Assembly: GCA_023382595.1 (NCBI GenBank) | Contig: JAHDWB010000001.1 | Span: 1,364,001 to 1,428,000, forward strand | Origin: Anaerolineales bacterium | GTDB lineage: Bacteria > Chloroflexota > Anaerolineae > Anaerolineales > Villigracilaceae | Direction: 5' to 3' | DNA: 64,000 nucleotides | In this document: positions 59,064 through 64,000 of the stretch, piece after piece | Position numbering within the stretch: position 1 is the stretch's first letter | Layout: each line of letters begins with the position of its first letter | The notes under the pieces: generated by a model | What the model was told of the DNA's origin: nothing | Seen by the model: the letters and a program-made list of their open reading frames with translations, nothing else | The model's database searches: none | Made by a program: the position numbers and the translations under genes

Positions 59064-60125
59064 ATGAAACTAGGAATTATCGGACTGCCCCAATCTGGAA
59101 AGACGACCATTTACAATGCGATCACCCGCGGCAACGCCCCAACCACCGCCTCGGCGGGACGCATCGAAGTGCATCAAGCCGTGGTGGATGTCCCCGACCC
59201 GCGCGTGGATGCCCTCTCGAAAATGTTCAACCCGAAGAAAACGATCTACGCCAAGGTAACGTACGCGGATATTGCCGGGCTGGAAACTGGTTCCGCCAAA
59301 AGCGGCATTTCTGGGCAACTGTTGAATCAGCTCAACCAAATGGACGGGCTTCTGCTTGTGGTGCGCGCCTTTGAAAGCGATCTCGTCATGCACCCCAGCG
59401 GGAGCGTAAATCCGCTGCGCGATGTGGAGATGATGACCGGCGAATTGCTGTTGAACGACCTGATCGCCGTGGAACGCAAACTGGAACGCCTCACCGACGA
59501 ACGCAAAAAGGGCGGCACGGACAAGGCATTGAACGCGCGTCAAACCGAGTTGTTCGAGAAATTACACGCAACGCTCTCGGAGAACAAACCTTTGCGCGAC
59601 ATGGAATTCACTGCTGAAGAGGCAAAGGAACTGTCCAGCTTCGGCTTGTTGTCGCGCAAACCGATCCTGACCGTGTTCAATCTCGGCGAGGGACAGTCCG
59701 CCCCGGATGCCGGGGGGCTCGATCATCCCTCCGTGGCGTTGATGGGCAAACTGGAAATGGAGATCGCGCAATTGTCCGCCGAGGATGCCGCGCTTTTCAT
59801 GGAGGAATATGGCATCAAGGAACTCAGCCTGAATCGCATGATCAACCTGTCCTACGAACTGCTGAAAGAACAGACTTTCTTCACGGTGGGCGAAGATGAA
59901 GTGCGGGCATGGGTCACGCACCGCGGCGCGACGGCGCAGGAAGCGGCGGGCGAGATCCACACCGATCTTTCGCGCGGATTCGTTCGGGCGGAGGTGGTGG
60001 CGTACGAAGACCTCATCAGCCTCGGATCCATGAATGAAGCGAAGGCGAAGGGCAAGTTGAGGCTCGAGGGCAAGGAATATCGCATTAAAGAAGGCGAGAT
60101 CATGCACGTCCGCTCCAGCCTGTAA
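59064..60125 (+). CDS. ychF: YchF/Ola1-type GTP-binding protein
   Basis: 353 aa. The P-loop is GLPQSGKTT (G1), with ADIAGLETGSA as G3 and a C-terminal TGS-like DUF933 domain ending GEIMHVRSSL. Bacterial YchF binds ribosomes and prefers ATP. The usual NKxE motif (here TVFNLGE) is altered to Asn-Leu-Gly, in line with relaxed base specificity. The ATG at 59064 follows AAGGTC; the longer frame begins inside the tRNA. Confidence 0.93.
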   Translation: MKLGIIGLPQSGKTTIYNAITRGNAPTTASAGRIEVHQAVVDVPDPRVDALSKMFNPKKTIYAKVTYADIAGLETGSAKSGISGQLLNQLNQMDGLLLVVRAFESDLVMHPSGSVNPLRDVEMMTGELLLNDLIAVERKLERLTDERKKGGTDKALNARQTELFEKLHATLSENKPLRDMEFTAEEAKELSSFGLLSRKPILTVFNLGEGQSAPDAGGLDHPSVALMGKLEMEIAQLSAEDAALFMEEYGIKELSLNRMINLSYELLKEQTFFTVGEDEVRAWVTHRGATAQEAAGEIHTDLSRGFVRAEVVAYEDLISLGSMNEAKAKGKLRLEGKEYRIKEGEIMHVRSSL

Positions 60126-60216
60126 AATCCATACTGGAGAATGGGTCGCAGGGAATTCGTTTGTGATAAAACTCAAGGATGGAAGACATCCACTTTCATA
60201 TTAATCAGGAGACAAG

Positions 60217-62124
60217 ATGACATACCAACTTTCAAAATGGGATCTTTCCCCGCTGTACCCCGGCTATGACAGCCCTGAACTGCAAAGCGCGTTCGACATG
60301 CTTGAGGAGCAGGTGACTTCGTTCGAAGGATTGCGCGACAAGCTCACGCCCGACATGCCCACTGAGCGGTTCCTGGAGGCGGTGAAAGCCAACGAAACGA
60401 TGACGCGCATCGGCAGCAAGATGTATTCGTTTGCGGGATTGTCTTTTGCGGCGGATACGCAGGACCAGAAGGCGCAGGCGTTGATGGCGCGTGTGATGCA
60501 GTTTCTGGCGGAGATCGAGAATCGCACGCTTTTCTTCAATCTGTGGTGGAAGGAATTGGACGACGAGAACGCCAAGCGCCTGATGGATGCTTCGGGCGAT
60601 TACCGCTATTATCTCGAGGCGATGCGCAATTTCAAGCCGCACACGCTGAGCGAAGCGGAAGAGAAGATCGTCAACCTGAAAAACGTGACGGGCGTGAACG
60701 CGCTCGGCAATCTGTATGACTCGATTACGAACCGTTACAACTTCAAGATGAAGGTGAACGGCAAAGAGAAAGAAATGACCGCGGCGGAGTTGTTCTCGTA
60801 CCGCTACAGCACCGACCCGAAGGTGCGCGCGGAAAGTTACCAGTCGCAGTTCAAGGTGTACGCGGAGGATGGTCCCATCCTTGGGCAGATCTACCAGACG
60901 ATCCTGCGCGACTGGCATACAGAGAACGTCAACCTGCGCAAGTTCAAGAATTCGATCGCGCCGCGCAATCTGAACAACGATGTGCCCGAGGAAGCGGTCG
61001 AAGCGCTGTTGAGCGTGGCACGCAAGAACGTGGGCATCTTCCAGCGTTACTTCAAGATGAAAGCCAAATATGTCGGCATGAAGAAATTACGCCGCTACGA
61101 TATTTACGCACCGGTCGCCGCATCGAAGAAGACCTATAATTGGGACGAAGCCGTGACGATGGTGCTGGATGCGTTCAACTCCTTTTCGCCGCAAGTGGCG
61201 GAACTGGCGAAGCGCGTCTTTGATGAGAGCCGCATCGACAGCGAGATCCGAAAAGGCAAGCGCGGCGGCGCGTTCTGCGCTTCCATCACGCCGGAGATGA
61301 CGCCGTACGTGCTGATCAACTATCAAGGCACGGGACGCGAAGTGGCGACGCTGGCGCACGAACTCGGTCACGCCATTCACGCCATGCTGGCGTCACATCA
61401 CAGCACGTTCACGTTCCACTCGTCATTGCCGCTGGCGGAGACCGCCTCCACGTTTGCGGAAATGGTCTTGATCGACAAATTGCTCGCGGAAGAGACCGAT
61501 GAATCCGTGCGGCGCGATATTCTCTTCAAGCAAATGGACGACGCCTATGCGACCATCATGCGACAGTCCTATTTTGCGATGTTCGAGAAGACCGCGCACG
61601 AATTGGTGCAGAAGAATGCTTCGGTGGATGATCTGAGCAATGCCTACCTTGAAAACCTGAAAGAACAGTTCGGTGACTCGCTCGAACTGAGCGACGAGTT
61701 CAAATGGGAATGGGTCGGCATCCCGCACATTTATCAGGTGCCGTTCTATGTCTATGCCTACGCCTTCGGTCAGTTGCTGGTGCTGGCTCTGTATCAGCAG
61801 TTCAAGGCGGAGGGTGAATCGTTCAAGCCGAAGTACCTGAAGATCCTTTCCGCGGGTGGATCGGAAGCGCCGGAACGCATCTTGAGCGAAGCGGGGATTA
61901 ACATCCGTGACCCGCAGTTCTGGCAGGGCGGCTTCGACGTGCTGGAGAAGCTGGTCGGCGAACTGGAAGCTCTCCCTGTGCCGAAGCCTGTAAAGAAGAA
62001 ACAGGCTGCCCCGAAGAAAGCGGCGGCGAAAACTTCCAAAAGGAAGAAGGTTGCAAGCAAGAAGTCCGTGAAGAAAGCGCCTGCGAAGAAAGTCTCCGCA
62101 AAAAGCAAGGCGAAAAAGAAATAG
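60217..62124 (+). CDS. pepF: M3 family oligoendopeptidase F with histone-like tail
   Basis: 635 aa. The catalytic motif is HELGH (381-385) with the Glu ligand downstream in the SLPLAETASTFAEM segment; overall the 1-585 region matches PepF. From about 588 on, the sequence is a Lys/Ala/Pro-rich tail (KPVKKKQAAPKK then repeated AKK and KKV units) like histone H1 or bacterial HU tails. The tail could bind nucleic acid or phosphorylated glycans. AGGAGA precedes the ATG. A strong terminator follows. Confidence 0.93.
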   Translation: MTYQLSKWDLSPLYPGYDSPELQSAFDMLEEQVTSFEGLRDKLTPDMPTERFLEAVKANETMTRIGSKMYSFAGLSFAADTQDQKAQALMARVMQFLAEIENRTLFFNLWWKELDDENAKRLMDASGDYRYYLEAMRNFKPHTLSEAEEKIVNLKNVTGVNALGNLYDSITNRYNFKMKVNGKEKEMTAAELFSYRYSTDPKVRAESYQSQFKVYAEDGPILGQIYQTILRDWHTENVNLRKFKNSIAPRNLNNDVPEEAVEALLSVARKNVGIFQRYFKMKAKYVGMKKLRRYDIYAPVAASKKTYNWDEAVTMVLDAFNSFSPQVAELAKRVFDESRIDSEIRKGKRGGAFCASITPEMTPYVLINYQGTGREVATLAHELGHAIHAMLASHHSTFTFHSSLPLAETASTFAEMVLIDKLLAEETDESVRRDILFKQMDDAYATIMRQSYFAMFEKTAHELVQKNASVDDLSNAYLENLKEQFGDSLELSDEFKWEWVGIPHIYQVPFYVYAYAFGQLLVLALYQQFKAEGESFKPKYLKILSAGGSEAPERILSEAGINIRDPQFWQGGFDVLEKLVGELEALPVPKPVKKKQAAPKKAAAKTSKRKKVASKKSVKKAPAKKVSAKSKAKKK

Positions 62125-62147
62125 CGACGAGTAACAAGTAGGAAACG

Positions 62148-62187
62148 AACCAGCCGACCTGATAAATGGGTCGGCTGGTTTATTTTT
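62148..62187 (+). terminator. pepF terminator
   Basis: AACCAGCCGACC (62148-62159) with GGTCGGCTGGTT (62169-62180), followed by TATTTTT. Confidence 0.88.
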
Positions 62188-62215
62188 ATGCTGCTCTAAT
62201 TTGGATAGATCGGGC

Positions 62216-62244
62216 TTGACAAATCCCATTTCCTGGCATATTAT
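62216..62244 (+). promoter_or_regulatory. padR promoter
   Basis: TTGACA (62216-62221), 17-base spacer, TATTAT (62239-62244). Confidence 0.85.
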
Positions 62245-62260
62245 ATCTGTAACAGATATA
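62242..62260. promoter_or_regulatory. PadR operator candidate
   Basis: TATATCTGT-A-ACAGATATA, a perfect 9-bp inverted repeat overlapping the -10 box, so binding would block transcription (autorepression). Confidence 0.75.
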
Positions 62261-62286
62261 TCCACAACGGATACAAGGAGCGTTTA

Positions 62287-62649
62287 ATGACCGAGACTTT
62301 GAAAAATCCCGATGATTTTCTCCCTCTCACCCCAGCGGTGTTCAACATTCTTTTGGCGCTTGCGGACGGTGAAAAGCATGGCTATGGCATCATGCAGGAG
62401 GTAGAGGCGAATACAAAAGGACAGGTCTTGATGGGACCCGGCACGCTCTATGGTTCGATCAAGCGCATGTTGCAGTCTGAATTGATTGAGGAAAGCGACG
62501 AACGCGCCGACCCCACTATGGACGATCAACGCCGCCGTTATTACGAATTGACGAGTTTGGGTAGGCGCGTTTTGCGCATGGAGGCGGAGCGGCTGGCTTC
62601 GCAGGTGCAGATCGCACGCTCAAAAAATATCCTCACAATGGATCTTTAG
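62287..62649 (+). CDS. PadR family transcriptional regulator
   Basis: 120 aa. The winged-helix core FNILLALADGEKHGYGIMQEV, then GPGTLYGSIKRM and the RRYYELTSLGRRVL wing, is the PadR signature. The C-terminal helix is short, as in subfamily 2. It probably represses its own operon through the palindrome at 62242-62260; inducers of such regulators are often membrane-active drugs or phenolics. Coupled to a duplicated membrane protein 11 bases later. Confidence 0.92.
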   Translation: MTETLKNPDDFLPLTPAVFNILLALADGEKHGYGIMQEVEANTKGQVLMGPGTLYGSIKRMLQSELIEESDERADPTMDDQRRRYYELTSLGRRVLRMEAERLASQVQIARSKNILTMDL

Positions 62650-62660
62650 GGTGGTGTGAC

Positions 62661-64000
62661 ATGATGAAAAAGACTGCGGAAGACCCGAGTGTTGTGGTCT
62701 CGGTTAAATTTTATCAGGTACTCCTGAAGGTATATCCGGACAGGTTCCAGCGGGAATATGGTCCGGATATGGTGCAAGTATTCCGGGATTGCTGTCTGCA
62801 GGCGATTCGCCAGGGTGGAATACATGGACTCGCACGATTATGGGGAGTGACGTTTCTCGACATTATCCAAAGCGCGATTTCAGAACATTTACAAAAGGAG
62901 GTTCAAGTGAACAAGGGCTTGAAATCAGAAGATACCTATCTGGCTGGTATCGGAGTTATGCTCACAGGCATAGTGTTCCCGATAATGAGTAAATTTAACG
63001 CCAACGTAATCCTTCCCATCGTCTTCTTCTGCCTGCCATTGTTGGCAGTTGGTTTGTTGGAAATGCGTAAACGATATGGTGAAAAGGTTGGCTGGTTTGG
63101 CAGGAGTATCCTGTTGCTCGGTGCAGTCGCAGGACCGGCAATCAGTTTGATGGGTTTCGGCTCTTTGTACTTCTATGGAGAGAGGATGATCGCTGCTTTT
63201 CTTTTCGGCATGGTAGTGACGCTCACCTGCCTGGGCTTGTTCGGAATTGTCGCATTGTTCACGAAACCTCTGCCGCGTTGGAATTTCCTTCCCTTGATTG
63301 CGGGGTTTGTTTTCCCAGTCTCTTTTATCACATCCGCGTTTTCGATTATGCCAGCCCAGTCGCTGGATATCCCGCTTGGTATCTTGCAAGGGGTTGCATT
63401 GGTGGCGCTTGGGTATATATTAAAAAATGATGGAACGGAAGAGATAACCATCCAACATCTACTCCCCAAAAATATGCAGAGCGACAGTCAACTGAATAGA
63501 GTCTCGTTTAATGGTTTTGCTGGAATTGCATTCTTTCTTGGAAGCGTGGGGTTTATCGCTACAATGACTACGATTTACCTGCGCATTGATTTATTAGGGG
63601 ATGTAGTTCTTTTTCTTTTCATTTTTTTCCTCACACCTCTGTTGGCTCTTGGTTTGTTGGAGCTTCATAGACGATATGGTGAAAAGGCTGGCTGGATTGG
63701 GAGGAACATTTTGTTACTTGGGGGGATTCTGGGACCGGTGCTCAGCTTTAGAGGTTTTGGTGTGGCTATTTCAAGAGGGGAGGATAGATGGATATTCGTT
63801 TATGCCATCTATGGTTTGGTTACAGTACTCTTATGCCTGAGTTTATTTGGGATGGTTGCATTGTTTAAGAAACCGCTGCCGCGCTGGAACTTCCTTCCCC
63901 TTGTCGCCGGAATCTGGTTTCCATTCGTTGTTTTCCTTTCTCCGCTGATTTATTCTTTTGTTGACGTCTCTGTTGTTAACACCTTTTTTGAGAACTTTTG
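62661..64000 (+). CDS. PadR-linked membrane protein with tandem duplication (3' truncated)
   Basis: Open through the window end, 446 codons visible. The N-terminus (VLLKVYPDRFQREYGPDMVQVFRDC) is the permease-prefix motif often coded behind PadR genes. Then two copies of a unit of about 190 residues: each has LLEx4-RYGEK, GW-x-GR, a Gly-rich helix, ALF-x-KPLPRWNFLPL and several helices. The copies are similar at DNA level too (for example near 63275 and 63870), so the duplication is fairly recent. Function unknown. Confidence 0.8.
   Translation, partial: MMKKTAEDPSVVVSVKFYQVLLKVYPDRFQREYGPDMVQVFRDCCLQAIRQGGIHGLARLWGVTFLDIIQSAISEHLQKEVQVNKGLKSEDTYLAGIGVMLTGIVFPIMSKFNANVILPIVFFCLPLLAVGLLEMRKRYGEKVGWFGRSILLLGAVAGPAISLMGFGSLYFYGERMIAAFLFGMVVTLTCLGLFGIVALFTKPLPRWNFLPLIAGFVFPVSFITSAFSIMPAQSLDIPLGILQGVALVALGYILKNDGTEEITIQHLLPKNMQSDSQLNRVSFNGFAGIAFFLGSVGFIATMTTIYLRIDLLGDVVLFLFIFFLTPLLALGLLELHRRYGEKAGWIGRNILLLGGILGPVLSFRGFGVAISRGEDRWIFVYAIYGLVTVLLCLSLFGMVALFKKPLPRWNFLPLVAGIWFPFVVFLSPLIYSFVDVSVVNTFFENF

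Overview
The window reads as ordinary chromosomal DNA from a Chloroflexota bacterium, most likely class Anaerolineae. This is an inference from gene content: a CAD-type dihydroorotase, mevalonate kinase, a decaprenyl-phosphate phosphoribosyltransferase-like UbiA protein, a CASTOR/POLLUX-like channel, a Ycf45-like R3H ATPase, type IVb pilins, a MutL/GlmL-like protein without a mutase, and many short-linker membrane proteins. I see no rRNA, CRISPR array, prophage or complete insertion sequence.

Layout. 1-7 kb: a truncated Ser/Thr kinase with an extracellular propeller, a P-loop kinase-like protein with a degenerate Walker A, an enoyl-CoA hydratase, lipA with an NfeD-type protease, and an isoprenylcysteine-methyltransferase-like protein. 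7-11.4 kb: a phosphate-uptake operon pstSCAB divergent from an Rrf2-type regulator. 11.4-20.3 kb: pyrC, an AT-rich acyltransferase-like gene, icd, DUF302, FKBP, an arginase-IMPase pair, a PAS-GGDEF cyclase and hutI. 20.4-21.4 kb: three tandem type IVb pilin cassettes, each with its own promoter, leader hairpin and terminator. 21.4-27.1 kb: MFS carrier, CcmC-like membrane protein, zinc ribbon, tlyA, and a UbiA-mevalonate kinase-membrane protein operon. 27.2-30.1 kb: thrS under a threonine T-box (specifier ACC), a GNAT gene and tRNA-Val. 30.2-35 kb: sortase, a small membrane protein, rlmD and the 5-oxoprolinase genes pxpBCA. 35-44 kb: CASTOR-like channel, Moco oxidoreductase, dnaJ-htrA, LOG, a peptidase E/DinB/map operon, tmk and a GIDE protein. 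44-49 kb: R3H ATPase, DUF389-SH3 fusion and phosphohexomutase. 49-57.2 kb: an eight-gene, tightly coupled operon of poorly known genes. 57.3-64 kb: glgC with a small membrane ORF, tRNA-Leu, ychF, pepF with a histone-like tail, and a PadR regulator controlling a duplicated membrane protein that runs off the window.

Three signals stand out. First, at least ten genes have a TANNNT -10 box ending 6-7 bases before the ATG and no Shine-Dalgarno, implying widespread leaderless mRNAs. Second, the 49-57 kb operon joins a MutL/GlmL-like ASKHA protein to a DUF6754-type protein, polytopic membrane proteins, a zinc-ribbon membrane protein with twelve Pro-x-Trp-type motifs, and a terminal LPNTG surface protein; this is the best candidate here for an undescribed system. 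Third, thrS combines a T-box with a separate short ORF opening MTTHT behind a very strong ribosome site.

Small-scale features include a dispersed palindromic repeat family of about 85 bp that supplies protein C-termini, a palindrome inside the start of pstC, and a perfect operator over the padR promoter. Promoter, operator and hairpin calls are by eye; function assignments rest on motif recognition without database searches.
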